Source of the DNA: an uncultured Lachnospiraceae bacterium
GTDB lineage: Bacteria > Bacillota > Clostridia > Lachnospirales > Lachnospiraceae
DNA length: 64,000 nucleotides
Assembly (NCBI GenBank): GCA_902762955.1
Contig: CACWQH010000004.1
Span: forward strand, 1-64,000
Direction: 5' to 3'
Positions 5,918 to 18,940 of this stretch are shown piece after piece. Within the stretch, counting starts at the first letter, position 1; each line of letters begins with the position of its first letter. The notes below the pieces were generated by a model. That model was not told the DNA's origin. It searched no databases and saw only the letters and a program-made list of their open reading frames with translations. Position numbers and translations under genes: made by a program.

Positions 5918-8218
5918 TTATAATTTCTTCATTTTAACGAGTGAAGCGAACAATTTCTTTTCTCCGACTCTTTCAAAATCAACCGTAATTTCCTTATCAC
6001 TTCCGGCAGGAACAACCGAGATAACTGTTCCGGTACCGAATTTGATATGCCTTACCTTATCGCCTACCTCATAATCCGAAGTTCCACTGCCCGGCATAGG
6101 AAACGCTTTACCAAAGCCCGGATTGGCTGATGGATTATTGGCATAATTATTTCTTGCATAAGGATTATTTTTTCCATAATCCGTCTGATTATTTTTAGGT
6201 CTTCCAAATCCTATATTTGATATCGGCTTTTTTACAACACTTTGATTAAATCCAAAGCTTCCTCCTGACATACCGACACTGCCACCTGACGAATCACCGT
6301 TTTTTTCAATATATTCACCGGGTATCTCATCAATAAATCTTGACACCTGTGAATAGCAGGTATTCCCTCTTATCATCCTCATAGCCGCAGCAGAAAGATA
6401 AAGCTTTTCCTTTGCTCTGGTTATACCTACATAGCAAAGTCTTCTTTCCTCCTCAACCGCATCCGGATCATCCGAATCTATAGACATCTGACTTGGGAAA
6501 AGTCCTTCCTCGACACCACCTATAAATACCACAGGGAACTCAAGTCCCTTTGCACTATGAAGCGTCATAAGAGTTACCTTTTCTCCATCCCCATCATCCT
6601 CATCAACATCCGCAACCAAAGATATATCTTCAAGCAGTTCAGTAAGATTAGGATTTTCCGTCTCTTCCTCATATTTGACAATTTTGTTTTTCAGTTCCTC
6701 TATGTTTTCTATACGTGCCTTTGCCTCATCGGTTCCTTCTGCCAAAAGCTCCTCCACATAACCGGTCTTTTCAAGCAATGCATCATAGACCTCGCTTATA
6801 AATACTCCCTCTTCATCAAGCATAGCCTTAAGCTCATCTATAAGAGCTGCAAACTTCTTGATTTTATCTGCTGCCCTTGACATGCCTGGTACCTCATCGA
6901 TATCAACAACCACATCATAAAAGTTTATCCCGTTATCTATGGCAAAATCATTTATCTTATTGATTGTTGTATCTCCTATACCTCTCTTTGGAACATTTAT
7001 AATTCTTTTAACAGCAGTATCGTCATTTGGATTTACCAAAAGCTTAAGATAGCTTACCATATCACGTATTTCTCTTCTGGAGTAAAAGTTGGTACCGCCG
7101 TAGAGCTTATATGGAATATTTTCAAGAATCAGCTTTTCTTCAAAAATACGTGACTGATTGTTGGTTCTGTAAAGAATAGCTATATCATCAAAGCTTATAC
7201 CTTGTCTGTTCAAAGACCGGATTTTCATGGCAATCTTTTCAGCTTCCTCATATTCATTGGCAAATCTGGTAAATTTAACCTTCTCACCTGTTTCATTTTC
7301 GGTCCAAAGCTTCTTTTCCTTTCTACCGTTATTATGGGCTATAACACTATTGGCAGCATTTAATATATTGGAGGTAGAACGATAATTTTGCTCTAATCTT
7401 ATAACCTCTGCATCAGGATAGGTTTCCTCAAAATTAAGGATATTATAAATGTTTGCACCCCTAAATTTATATATACTCTGGTCATCATCTCCAACCACGC
7501 AAAGATTTCTGTACTTTGCCGCAAGCTGTTTTACCAAAATGAACTGTGTATGATTGGTATCCTGATACTCGTCTACCATAATATACCTGAATCTCTCCTG
7601 ATATTCTGCAAGCGCATCAGGATTTGTCTCAAATAAAAATATAGTCTGATATATTAAATCATCAAAATCAAGAGCATTATTGCTCTTTAATCTCTTTTGA
7701 TACTCTCTGTATATATTGGCAATCTGCTGATCACGGAAGCTTGTAGCATGCTCCTTCTCATAATCATCCGGTGAAACATAGTTTTCCTTTGCCTTAGATA
7801 TAGCCGACAGCATGGCTCTTTCCGGATAAAGCTTTGGGTCAAGATTAAGATACTTAATAACCTCTTTCATAACCACCTTTTGCTCATCGGTATCATATAT
7901 TGAAAAATCTCTTGTTCCACCGATTTTATCTATATGTTTTCTTAAAATTCTTACGCACATGGAATGAAAGGTGCTTACCCATATGCTCTCAGAACCATAG
8001 CCAACCAGATTATCCACTCTTTCTCTCATCTCATTTGCCGCCTTATTGGTAAATGTAATGGCAAGAATGTTATATGGATTTACACCTATCTCATCTATCA
8101 GATATGCTATCCTGTGTGTAATAACTCTTGTTTTTCCGCTTCCTGCTCCTGCAAGGATAAGAAGCGGGCCTTCAGTATAGCTGCATGCTTTTTGCTGCAT
8201 CGAATTTAATCCGCTCAA
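5918..8218 (-). CDS. pcrA: ATP-dependent DNA helicase PcrA/UvrD
   Basis: A 766-residue superfamily 1A helicase, 3'-5' directed in the family, used in repair and in removing RecA and clearing replication conflicts. Walker A AGAGSGKT is at 23-30, the DEYQDTN motif II and GDDDQSIYKFRGA motif III are in domain 1, and QNYRST and VTLMTLHSAKGLEF lie in domain 2. The C-terminal end (VGDKVRHIKFGTGTVI) is the Tudor-like PcrA domain that contacts RNA polymerase. A Gly/Asn/Ser-rich linker of about 80 residues precedes it. The start is TTG, set by AGGAGG 6 nt upstream. Confidence 0.97.
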   Translation of the reverse strand: MSGLNSMQQKACSYTEGPLLILAGAGSGKTRVITHRIAYLIDEIGVNPYNILAITFTNKAANEMRERVDNLVGYGSESIWVSTFHSMCVRILRKHIDKIGGTRDFSIYDTDEQKVVMKEVIKYLNLDPKLYPERAMLSAISKAKENYVSPDDYEKEHATSFRDQQIANIYREYQKRLKSNNALDFDDLIYQTIFLFETNPDALAEYQERFRYIMVDEYQDTNHTQFILVKQLAAKYRNLCVVGDDDQSIYKFRGANIYNILNFEETYPDAEVIRLEQNYRSTSNILNAANSVIAHNNGRKEKKLWTENETGEKVKFTRFANEYEEAEKIAMKIRSLNRQGISFDDIAILYRTNNQSRIFEEKLILENIPYKLYGGTNFYSRREIRDMVSYLKLLVNPNDDTAVKRIINVPKRGIGDTTINKINDFAIDNGINFYDVVVDIDEVPGMSRAADKIKKFAALIDELKAMLDEEGVFISEVYDALLEKTGYVEELLAEGTDEAKARIENIEELKNKIVKYEEETENPNLTELLEDISLVADVDEDDGDGEKVTLMTLHSAKGLEFPVVFIGGVEEGLFPSQMSIDSDDPDAVEEERRLCYVGITRAKEKLYLSAAAMRMIRGNTCYSQVSRFIDEIPGEYIEKNGDSSGGSVGMSGGSFGFNQSVVKKPISNIGFGRPKNNQTDYGKNNPYARNNYANNPSANPGFGKAFPMPGSGTSDYEVGDKVRHIKFGTGTVISVVPAGSDKEITVDFERVGEKKLFASLVKMKKL

Positions 8219-8249
8219 TTTTTACCTCCTGTAACCCTTTTTTTCTCCA

Positions 8250-8281
8250 CGAAAAAAGTGCCGCTTGGGACACTTTTTCGT
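8250..8281 (-). terminator. Hairpin between purE and pcrA
   Basis: CGAAAAAAGTG / CACTTTTTCG stem with a bulged inner part. It lies after the purE stop and could end the purE transcript ahead of the pcrA ribosome site. Confidence 0.55.
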
Positions 8282-8311
8282 CAGCATTTTATTGACAATC
8301 ATTTTTAAAAT

Positions 8312-8800
8312 CTACGAAAACTTTGCTATTATTTCTTCATTTGCCTTCATCGCATCATTTTCCATCTGCTTACGATAATCAAGGAGCTTATTCTTTAACT
8401 CCTCATGCTTTATCGCCATTATCTCTAAAGCAAGATAAGCTGCATTTTTACCTCCGTTGATTGCAACAGTTGCAACAGGAATTCCCGGTGGCATCTGAAC
8501 TATAGAGTAAAGAGCATCTGTTCCATCAAGCACAGAACCTGAAAGCGGTACTCCGATAACAGGAAGCACTGTCATGCTTGCCACTACTCCCGGAAGTGCG
8601 GCAGCCATACCTGCTGCTGCTATTATTACCTCTGTACCGTTTGAATTTGCCTCTTCAATAAATGCTGCAAGACCTGCATGTGCCCTATGTGCCGAAAGGC
8701 ATCTTACATATACATCAACACCATAATCCTTAAGTATACTAACTGCCGGTTCAACCTTACTCATATCACTTGTCGAACCCATAATAACCGCTACTCTCAT
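8312..8800 (-). CDS. purE: 5-(carboxyamino)imidazole ribonucleotide mutase PurE
   Basis: A 162-residue enzyme of purine synthesis that moves the carboxylate of N5-CAIR to C4, giving CAIR. The GSTSD phosphate/ribose motif is at 8-12 and SAHRAH carries the catalytic His. The usual AAHLPG loop reads AAALPG here (GMAAALPGVVAS), a variant I know from other anaerobes. No purK or other pur gene is nearby, so it is transcribed apart from the pathway. Start ATG; terminator-like hairpin downstream. Confidence 0.95.
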   Translation of the reverse strand: MRVAVIMGSTSDMSKVEPAVSILKDYGVDVYVRCLSAHRAHAGLAAFIEEANSNGTEVIIAAAGMAAALPGVVASMTVLPVIGVPLSGSVLDGTDALYSIVQMPPGIPVATVAINGGKNAAYLALEIMAIKHEELKNKLLDYRKQMENDAMKANEEIIAKFS

Positions 8801-8893
8801 AATGTTCTCCTAATCAAATATTTTTATATATTTCTTTCATAAGTCAGTGCTGAAAATTTCGGTTTATACACTAACCTTTACTATCATAATTTA

Positions 8894-9445
8894 CTACATC
8901 ATCTGTCCGTTGTTTCTTGCATCTACAGACTGAACAACACCTGCAAAATTACTCTTAACTGCATTGGCAACCTGCTCTGAGTAACCGAAAATTATACCCG
9001 GTCTTACCGGTGCAAGAACTTGCTGAAGCTCTGTAATTGCCGCATCACATGGTCGCTTCTTTGAGAAGCCTCCGGTTGTTGCCAGACCAAGATTGTGAGA
9101 TTCTCCGTCCCTTGTAACTGCTAAAAGGCTGTGCTGCTTGCTGTATGGTATAAAGTTCATACGCATGGTTGTTACACTTCCGTATACCCAGATTAGATTT
9201 CTTGTAGGTATAACAAATAATGCATGATTAGTCATATAAAGAATCGCAGTCTGTGTAACGTATGCGTTCATAATCTTCTTTGCATAAGGAACCTGCTGTT
9301 CAAGGCTTACAACCTCTTCCTGTGTAATGGTTCTCCAGCTTTCCTCTGATCTTTCCAACAGCTTTTTATTGAGTGCAGCCTTTCTGACTCCGCCAAGACT
9401 ATTGGCAAGATTGTTTAAATTAGGATAATTTGATAAATCTATCAT
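8894..9445 (-). CDS. Uncharacterised 183-residue protein after the ATP synthase genes
   Basis: I do not recognise the family. The N-terminal part (to about 45) is helical; the middle (about 60-130) alternates beta-type hydrophobic residues (YVTQTAILYMTNHALFVIP, LIWVYGSVTTMRMNFIPYSK), resembling a PH-like or other small beta barrel. It contains a GGFSKKRPCD turn, and the C terminus is Asn/Met-rich. No signal peptide or membrane helix is seen. It starts 35 nt after atpC with no visible terminator between, so it may share the ATP synthase transcript. Confidence 0.7.
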   Translation of the reverse strand: MIDLSNYPNLNNLANSLGGVRKAALNKKLLERSEESWRTITQEEVVSLEQQVPYAKKIMNAYVTQTAILYMTNHALFVIPTRNLIWVYGSVTTMRMNFIPYSKQHSLLAVTRDGESHNLGLATTGGFSKKRPCDAAITELQQVLAPVRPGIIFGYSEQVANAVKSNFAGVVQSVDARNNGQMM

Positions 9446-9479
9446 TGTTCTTCCTCTCTTCCTTATATAAAAAAATTAT

Positions 9480-9893
9480 TTAATCAACTCTATGTCCGCT
9501 GTCTCTAAGACCGGCCATGGCTCTTTGCATCATAAGCTCAGCCTCGAGATATTCTTCTACACTTTTCTTTTGAAGTTTTGCTTCGATAAGCTCCTCTTCC
9601 TTTTCCCTGGCACGGTTTGCCTCTACCTCATCCGGTCTTTCAGCATGATTAATGAGGATTAATACATCGTTATTTTCAACCCTCATCATGCCCTCGGAGA
9701 CGATAACATATTCTACTGTGCCATCCGGCAAAGTATAGTGCATATTTCCCGGAACGATAGCTATAACGACATTTCTGTGGTTAGCCAATACGCCATACTC
9801 TCCGTCTATCGCAGGGACTACTACCGAAGTAAGCTCCCCCTCAAAAAACGGACTGTCCGCCTCATATATTCTTGCTTTAAATGTATGCTCCAC
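9480..9893 (-). CDS. atpC: F-type ATP synthase epsilon subunit
   Basis: A 137-residue protein with the N-terminal beta sandwich (SPFFEGELTSVVVPAIDGEYGVLANHRNVVIA) and the C-terminal helical hairpin that can block rotation (EVEANRAREKEEELIEAKLQ). It belongs to the central stalk. Last recognised atp gene of the operon; the gap to atpD is 86 nt. Confidence 0.95.
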   Translation of the reverse strand: MEHTFKARIYEADSPFFEGELTSVVVPAIDGEYGVLANHRNVVIAIVPGNMHYTLPDGTVEYVIVSEGMMRVENNDVLILINHAERPDEVEANRAREKEEELIEAKLQKKSVEEYLEAELMMQRAMAGLRDSGHRVD

Positions 9894-9979
9894 TAAAATA
9901 TCACCTCTTTATAGCCTGCTTTACAATTTTATGCTTATTAATCTCTATAAGATTTTTTTAATTTAATATAACTGATTAA

Positions 9980-12294
<2,315 letters not shown>

Positions 12295-12296
12295 TC

Positions 12297-14069
12297 CTAC
12301 TCACCGTCCTCATTTACCATACCCTCAAGGTATTCGTCACAGAACTTCTTTGACTCATCTATAATAGTCTGCTTATCGTCATCGGATAAGAGTCCTGTAT
12401 CATCTATGGTATTACAAAGTGTCATAGCATTTGTATGGAAATAATCAAAAAGCTTATTTCTAAAATCCAGCATGCTCTCAAGCGGTATATCCTGCATAAC
12501 ATGAGCGGTAGCCGAAACAAGGGTTATAACCTGTTCATGCAGCTTCATCGGATGGCTCTGCGGCTGTCTTAAAAGTCTCATAAGTCCCTGACCGTAAACC
12601 AGCTGTCTTTTGGTTGCATCATCAAGGTCACTTGAAAACTGGGTAAATACCTCCATCTCCCTGTACTGCGCAAGGTCAAGTCTTACACCACCGGCCGCCT
12701 TTTTCATAGCCTTGGTCTGTGCAGCTCCACCTACACGGGATACGGAAAGTCCGACATTTACCGCAGGTCTTTGTCCCGAGAAGAAAAGCTCACTCTCAAG
12801 GAATATCTGACCGTCAGTTATCGATATAATATTGGTCGGAATATATGCCGAAACATCTCCTGCCTGAGTTTCTACTATAGGAAGCGCAGTAAGTGAACCG
12901 CCTCCTCTTTCGGCAGACAGATGTGCAGAACGCTCCAAAAGTCTTGAATGAAGATAAAATACATCTCCCGGATATGCTTCACGTCCCGGTGAACGCTCAA
13001 GCAAAAGACTCAAAGCTCTGTATGCAATCGCATGCTTTGATAAATCATCATATACAATAAGCACGTCCTTGCCCTGCTCCATAAAATATTCTCCCAAAGC
13101 GGTACCCGCATAAGGAGCTATATACTGAAGCGGTGCCGGATCTGAAGCAGATGCATTTACAACTATGGTATAGCCCATGGCATCATGCTTATTTAATGTA
13201 CCGACGAGCTGTGCGACACTACTCGCCTTTTGTCCTATGGCAACATATATACATATAACGCCGTTACCCTTCTGATTGAGTATTGTATCAAGGGCAACAG
13301 TGGTTTTTCCCGTCTGTCTGTCACCTATGATTAACTCTCTTTGTCCTCGTCCTATAGGGAACATGGAGTCAATGGATAAAAGTCCGGTATCCATCGGTTC
13401 ATTTACCGGCTGTCTGTCTATAATACTTGGCGCAGGTGTCTCCAAGGCACGATAATCAGATGCAGCTATATCACCCTTATCATCGATCGGGTTACCGAGC
13501 GCATCTACAACTCTGCCTACAAAACCGTCGCCTACGGCAATACCGGCTGTCTTTTTAGTTCTTCTTACCAGACTTCCGTCTGTTATCTCATCATCCTCAC
13601 CAAAGAGGATAACTCCTATCTCACCACGTCTTAAATCCTGAACCATACCCTTTACACCGGATTCAAAGACTACTATCTCGCCATACCTAACCGAATCAAG
13701 GCCTTCCACAACGACGATACCGTCACCTACGGTTTTGACCTTACCCTCTTCCTCGGCAACCGCTTCAAGTTCAAAGTCTTCAATGGACTTTTTAAGCAGG
13801 GTAATCATCTGATCAGGCTGTGACTTGCTGGCATATCTCATGGAAATTTCATCTAACTTATCCTTAAACTGAGCAAATCTTCCCTCCGGAGTCCAGTTAA
13901 ATATTTCCGTATCATAAATGAGTTTAAAGCCTCTTATTTCATTATCTTCTACCCATTCAAGGCTTATATCCTCATTATATTTCTGCTTAAGAAAGCTCTC
14001 AAATCTTGCCTTTTGTTCCTGTGTGGGTGCTGCCTTGGCATAGAGATATGCATTACGCTTTTCGGGCAT
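12297..14069 (-). CDS. atpA: F-type ATP synthase alpha subunit with N-terminal delta-like domain
   Basis: About 590 residues, against about 500-510 normally. The canonical alpha chain begins at about residue 87 ([16 protein letters not shown]) and is complete: GDRQTGKT P-loop, [35 protein letters not shown] with the Arg finger. The first 80 residues align by eye with the C-terminal domain of delta/[20 protein letters not shown] is like the delta SEQQ...KRL helix, [19 protein letters not shown] is like the KVDxSLxGGxxIRxGD hairpin, and [11 protein letters not shown] is like the last GSVRGRLERL helix. No separate atpH exists between atpF and atpA. I chose the second ATG because GGAG lies 6 nt upstream; an in-frame ATG four codons earlier is possible. 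Confidence 0.96.
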   Translation of the reverse strand: MPEKRNAYLYAKAAPTQEQKARFESFLKQKYNEDISLEWVEDNEIRGFKLIYDTEIFNWTPEGRFAQFKDKLDEISMRYASKSQPDQMITLLKKSIEDFELEAVAEEEGKVKTVGDGIVVVEGLDSVRYGEIVVFESGVKGMVQDLRRGEIGVILFGEDDEITDGSLVRRTKKTAGIAVGDGFVGRVVDALGNPIDDKGDIAASDYRALETPAPSIIDRQPVNEPMDTGLLSIDSMFPIGRGQRELIIGDRQTGKTTVALDTILNQKGNGVICIYVAIGQKASSVAQLVGTLNKHDAMGYTIVVNASASDPAPLQYIAPYAGTALGEYFMEQGKDVLIVYDDLSKHAIAYRALSLLLERSPGREAYPGDVFYLHSRLLERSAHLSAERGGGSLTALPIVETQAGDVSAYIPTNIISITDGQIFLESELFFSGQRPAVNVGLSVSRVGGAAQTKAMKKAAGGVRLDLAQYREMEVFTQFSSDLDDATKRQLVYGQGLMRLLRQPQSHPMKLHEQVITLVSATAHVMQDIPLESMLDFRNKLFDYFHTNAMTLCNTIDDTGLLSDDDKQTIIDESKKFCDEYLEGMVNEDGE

Positions 14070-14070
14070 T

Positions 14071-14577
14071 TTATTCTCCATCCTTTACGCTCCTTTCAGC
14101 ATCCTCCAAGAAAACATCATAAGCCTTTTCTATGTCATCACTCATAAATATCTTTTCAGCCGCCTGACTTACCATATCAGTTATATCTTTACTTGCACTG
14201 TTGATGATATTGGCACGGACACTCTCTGCTTCCTTACGTGCATCCTCGACAATCTTATCTGCCTTTTCCTTAGCTTCCTTTTCTTTTTCAACACGCATGG
14301 TATCAAGCTCTGCCGCAGCTTCCTTCTTCTTTTTATCTATTTCTTCATCAACACTGTTAAGCTTATTTAGATATTCTTCTTCTTTTTCCTTTGCACCGGC
14401 AAGCTTATCATTGGCCTCATCATCAAGACTCTTATAATGTGCCTGTCTCTTATCCATAAAATCCTTAACCGGCTTATAAAGAAGAATGTATAAGCCGAAG
14501 AAAAGTATGGCAAAGTTAGCAAGATGAAGTAATATCTGTTGAAAATCAATATTAAGCGGTAATCCTGTTAGTACCAT
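14071..14577 (-). CDS. atpF: F-type ATP synthase b subunit
   Basis: About 168 residues: an N-terminal membrane helix ([23 protein letters not shown]) followed by a long charged coiled coil that forms the peripheral stalk. Length is normal, with no delta fusion at its C terminus. The ATG at 14577 sits 8 nt after GAGG; a GTG three codons earlier is the alternative. Its stop codon lies 2 nt from the chosen atpA start. Confidence 0.95.
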   Translation of the reverse strand: MVLTGLPLNIDFQQILLHLANFAILFFGLYILLYKPVKDFMDKRQAHYKSLDDEANDKLAGAKEKEEEYLNKLNSVDEEIDKKKKEAAAELDTMRVEKEKEAKEKADKIVEDARKEAESVRANIINSASKDITDMVSQAAEKIFMSDDIEKAYDVFLEDAERSVKDGE

Positions 14578-14595
14578 ATTAGACACCTCGCTTTG

Positions 14596-15096
<501 letters not shown>

Positions 15097-15156
15097 TTAT
15101 TATCCGGATTAATTTCTTTTCTTACTATATAGTCTTAAATCCTGATAGTAATCATA

Positions 15157-16029
15157 TTATGCTTCCTGAACCTTCACATCCGGCTCGGCATCATTTTTAT
15201 TCTTATTCTTCTTTTGCTTCTTTTCCTTAGGTTTCGGCGGCTCTGAAACCTCTCCGTAGAATATCGCCGTAAGCAGTGTAAGCACGTATGCCTGTATAAG
15301 TGCATGCAGTAATGTGAAAACCACGCCTACCACTACCGGAAGCAATATCGAAAGTCCCAAGGTAAAGTATATAAGCTCCGTAACAAGCATACCAGAAAGG
15401 AGCGCTCCGAAAAGACGGAAGCTCATGGATAGAGGAAGTGAGAATTCCTTCAATGTAAGTCCCACGCCTCTTAGCTTGTTATTCATAATACCACCGGACA
15501 ATATAATAAGATATGATAAGCATCCCATCATAATCGCTCCGTTTATATCGGCAAGAGGTGCCGGAAGTGATATGGAATGTCCTTCGGTAGTTATTGCCTG
15601 AATTCCGAACAGTTCAAAACAAGTACCCGTAAATACATAGGTTCCCGTTGCAAATATATATGCTCCCAAAAATCCGTTGCTGTGCGGACTGTTTGTCTTT
15701 GCCAGATTATCAAAAAATCCAACCCAGGTTTCCAATACCAATTGGAATTTACCCGGTACATTTTTAAATCTCGGTATAACAAAGATCCTCACAATCAATG
15801 CAAAGATAAGTATGATTCCGGTCACGGTAAATCCCGCTATAAGCGAAGGATTGACGGAAAGTCCGAAAAGACTTATCTTGTTTTCCTCGTGGAGCACCGC
15901 ATCTCTCATCATTTCCTTAATCGTTTCGTGCTTTTCCACCGCCCCGTTTGTAAATGCAATTCCGGCTGCAAGTAAAAGCTCGATAACAATGAGTAAAATG
16001 ATGGCAGTAGTCCTTTTCTTTTTACTCAA
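15157..16029 (-). CDS. atpB: F-type ATP synthase a subunit
   Basis: A 290-residue membrane protein forming the ion half-channels. The essential Arg lies in SFRLFGALLSGMLVTELI (E. coli SLRLFGN equivalent). The C terminus carries an extra charged tail (PPKPKEKKQKKNKNKN...). The start is TTG with AAGGAG upstream. First gene of the operon; no atpI is present. Confidence 0.95.
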   Translation of the reverse strand: MSKKKRTTAIILLIVIELLLAAGIAFTNGAVEKHETIKEMMRDAVLHEENKISLFGLSVNPSLIAGFTVTGIILIFALIVRIFVIPRFKNVPGKFQLVLETWVGFFDNLAKTNSPHSNGFLGAYIFATGTYVFTGTCFELFGIQAITTEGHSISLPAPLADINGAIMMGCLSYLIILSGGIMNNKLRGVGLTLKEFSLPLSMSFRLFGALLSGMLVTELIYFTLGLSILLPVVVGVVFTLLHALIQAYVLTLLTAIFYGEVSEPPKPKEKKQKKNKNKNDAEPDVKVQEA

Positions 16030-16077
16030 ACTAAAGACTCCTTTCTTCTGTAAAATTATGTTTTTATATCAAATGCT

Positions 16078-16106
16078 ATTATAGGTCTTTATGAATAATA
16101 AGTCAA
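16078..16106 (-). promoter_or_regulatory. Sigma-A promoter of the atp operon
   Basis: Minus strand TTGACT (16101-16106), 17-nt spacer, TATAAT (16078-16083), about 50 nt upstream of atpB. Confidence 0.85.
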
Positions 16107-16203
16107 ATAATTAAGGCAAATTATAAAGACAATAAAACAATCAATAATTAAAGCATTTTTCTTGTGACATATTAATTTATTTATCAATCATTAACGAACT
16201 TTT

Positions 16204-17598
16204 TTATTCAATTATCCCTTTAATAATTTTGTCAGGAAAAGCTTTCTCATCACTCAACTTATAAGCAGCGATAAGCCTCTTCTTTGCCTCCTCAATAACA
16301 CTCTCATCATCCGCATGTATGTAAGCAAAAACCTCATCACCTTTGACAAAGTCTCCGATATGCTTTCTTATATCAATTCCGACAGCAAGGTCTATCTTAC
16401 TTTCCTTGGTTTCCCTTCCGCCTCCTAATATGAGATTTACCATACCAACCTCGCTGGTTTTACAGGAAGCTACATAACCTTCCTTATCCATATAAACGGG
16501 AACGATATATTTAGCCTTAGGAAGCAAATCCGGATTGTAAATCATATCCGCATCTCCACCCTGGGCAGCTACGAATTCGGCAAATTTATCAAGAGCCTTT
16601 CCGCTTGTTACTGCCTCCTCACAAAGTCTTCGTGCTTCTTCATAATTCAAACAATTCTCTTTTTCATGATATCCGTCATTAAGATTATTATCATTTGATG
16701 TTTCATCTTTATCAATGCTTTGATTCTTTGCTCCCATCAGCATATATGATGCCAATGTAAGTGAAACCTCAAGCAGTCTTTTTATACCGTAATCAAGATT
16801 TTCCAAATCCTTTAATTTAAGAACCTCACAAGCCTCATATACTTCAAGTGCATTTCCCACCTTACATCCAAGAGGTTCATTCATATCAGTTATGATTCCG
16901 TAGGTTTTTCTGCCTGCCCCGTTGCCTATATCAACCATGGTATGGGCAAGCTCCTTTGCAGATACTTCATCCTGCATAAATGCACCGGAGCCGCATTTTA
17001 CATCCAGAACTATTACATCTGCTCCAGCCGCAAGCTTTTTGCTCATTATGCTTGATGCTATAAGAGGTATACTGTCAACTGTTGCAGTAACATCTCTAAG
17101 TGCATATATCTTTTTATCCGCCGGTGCAAGATTGCCGGTTTGTCCCACCAGAGAAAGCTTGATATTGTTGACATTATTTATAAATAAATCCTCTGATATA
17201 GCTACATTAAAGCCCTTTATCGCCTCAAGCTTATCTATGGTTCCGCCTGTATGTCCAAGTCCTCTTCCGCTCATCTTGGCCATAGGCACACCTAAAGAAG
17301 CGAGTATCGGTGCAACTATAAATGTTGTCTTGTCACCAACCCCGCCTGTACTGTGCTTATCTACCTTTATTCCGTTTATACGTGACAAATCAAGCCTGTC
17401 ACCGCTGTCCGCCATGGCATTGGTAAGCTCCAAAGTTTCCTCACCGCTCATCCCCTTATAATAAACACTCATAAGCCATGCCGACATCTGGTAATCAGGT
17501 ATCTCACCCTTCGTAAATCCCTCAATAATATATCTTATCTCTTCCTTACTGTGTTCATAGCCGTTACGCTTTTTCATAATAAGGTCGTACATTCTCAT
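16204..17598 (-). CDS. pdp: Pyrimidine-nucleoside phosphorylase
   Basis: A 464-residue enzyme that splits thymidine, deoxyuridine or uridine with phosphate. KVDKHSTGGVGDKTT and the family signature SGRGLGHTGGTIDKLEAI are intact, and ADKKIYALRDVTATVDS follows. The protein is about 30 residues longer than the Bacillus enzyme because of an Asp/Asn/Glu/Lys-rich insertion at about 291-318. It lies 91 nt after deoB, which handles the pentose phosphate released, so the two form a nucleoside salvage unit. Confidence 0.95.
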   Translation of the reverse strand: MRMYDLIMKKRNGYEHSKEEIRYIIEGFTKGEIPDYQMSAWLMSVYYKGMSGEETLELTNAMADSGDRLDLSRINGIKVDKHSTGGVGDKTTFIVAPILASLGVPMAKMSGRGLGHTGGTIDKLEAIKGFNVAISEDLFINNVNNIKLSLVGQTGNLAPADKKIYALRDVTATVDSIPLIASSIMSKKLAAGADVIVLDVKCGSGAFMQDEVSAKELAHTMVDIGNGAGRKTYGIITDMNEPLGCKVGNALEVYEACEVLKLKDLENLDYGIKRLLEVSLTLASYMLMGAKNQSIDKDETSNDNNLNDGYHEKENCLNYEEARRLCEEAVTSGKALDKFAEFVAAQGGDADMIYNPDLLPKAKYIVPVYMDKEGYVASCKTSEVGMVNLILGGGRETKESKIDLAVGIDIRKHIGDFVKGDEVFAYIHADDESVIEEAKKRLIAAYKLSDEKAFPDKIIKGIIE

Positions 17599-17689
17599 AT
17601 ATCTTCACACCCCCACGGACGTAATTTTTATAATATTATAAAAAGTATATATCATTACATTTATTTTTTTTAATATAACTATCAACAGC

Positions 17690-18940
17690 TTATATGATTT
17701 TATCCAGAAAGCTTTCTCCGATTGAAGCTGTATCCTCAATTACATTTTCAAGCAGATACTCTTCTACAGTCTTACCTATATCTGCAAAGGAATTAATCAC
17801 TCCAAGATTGGTTCCATTCTTTAATTTCTTACCGTAAATAAGCACAGGTATATACTCTCTGGTATGGTCCGTTCCCTTAAAGGTCGGGTCACAGCCATGG
17901 TCGGCATTTATAATAACAATATCATCCTCTTTCATAGATGGTATAAGCTTATCGCCAAGCCATGTATCAAATTCCTCCAGAGCATTTTTATATCCGAGCA
18001 CATCACGTCTGTGTCCGTATTTCATATCAAAATCAACAAGGTTTGTAAAAATGAGTCCCTCATCGACCTTATCCATATATTCCAAGGTTTTATTCATGCC
18101 GTCAGTATTGCCGTTGGTATGAACACCCTCGTAAATTCCCACATTATTAAATATATCTCCGATTTTTCCGACTGCATATGTTTTAATATTATTTTCCTCA
18201 AGATGAACCAAAACATTGTCCCTGTCAGGCGGAAGTGCATAATCACGTCTGTTGGTGGTTCGTTCGTATCCGCCTTCGGTTTTTACAAACGGTCTAGCTA
18301 TAACACGTCCAACATTGTGCTTACCCTGAAGAATTTCTCTGGCTGTTTCACACATCTCATACAGTTTTTCAAGTCCGACCTTTTCCTCGGATGCCGCTAT
18401 CTGAAATACAGAATCCGCCGAAGTATAAACTATAGGATAGCCCGTCTTCATATGGTCATCACCGTATTCTTCTATAATAACTGTTCCGGAAGCAACCTTA
18501 TTGCCATATACTCCGCCGCAACCGGTTTTTTCCACAAATTCATCTATTATCTCTTTGGGAAATCCATCCGGATATGTAGGAAACGGTATCTTGGTGTAAA
18601 GACCTATCATCTCCCAGTGTCCGGTGGTGGTGTCCTTACCGTTTGACATTTCCTTTGCTTTACCGTAGCAGCCGATTATCTCACAAGCTTCCTTACTATC
18701 CAAGCCAAATTCTTTTGTACTTTTAGAATTAATATCAGCAGTATTCTCTTTATCAATCCTAAAGCTTGTTCCCTCCAAATCAAAAAGTCCGAGCCTTGCC
18801 ATATTGTGAAAATCCGCATCAGGATATGTCTTTAAAATATGTCCAAATGTATCCGCTCCATTATCACCGTATTTTTCCGCATCAGGCATCTCTCCTGCTC
18901 CGGCACTGTCCAGAACTATCCATATAACACGTCTTCCCAT
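17690..18940 (-). CDS. deoB: Phosphopentomutase DeoB
   Basis: A 416-residue metal-dependent enzyme of the alkaline phosphatase fold that converts (deoxy)ribose-1-phosphate to the 5-phosphate. Metal-binding motifs are clear: VLDSAGAGEMPDA near the N terminus, SNGKDTTTGHWEM, and NADHGCDPTFKGTDHTREY near the C terminus. GGAGG just upstream of MGRRV decides the start; reading through it adds nine residues with no support. An insertion of about 20 residues at about 62-82 is not found in the Bacillus protein. Confidence 0.95.
   Translation of the reverse strand: MGRRVIWIVLDSAGAGEMPDAEKYGDNGADTFGHILKTYPDADFHNMARLGLFDLEGTSFRIDKENTADINSKSTKEFGLDSKEACEIIGCYGKAKEMSNGKDTTTGHWEMIGLYTKIPFPTYPDGFPKEIIDEFVEKTGCGGVYGNKVASGTVIIEEYGDDHMKTGYPIVYTSADSVFQIAASEEKVGLEKLYEMCETAREILQGKHNVGRVIARPFVKTEGGYERTTNRRDYALPPDRDNVLVHLEENNIKTYAVGKIGDIFNNVGIYEGVHTNGNTDGMNKTLEYMDKVDEGLIFTNLVDFDMKYGHRRDVLGYKNALEEFDTWLGDKLIPSMKEDDIVIINADHGCDPTFKGTDHTREYIPVLIYGKKLKNGTNLGVINSFADIGKTVEEYLLENVIEDTASIGESFLDKII

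Noticed and set aside
16922..17461. 179-codon plus-strand ORF opposite pdp
   Set aside because: A frame shadow of pdp; the product is Ser/Pro/Ile-rich without motifs.
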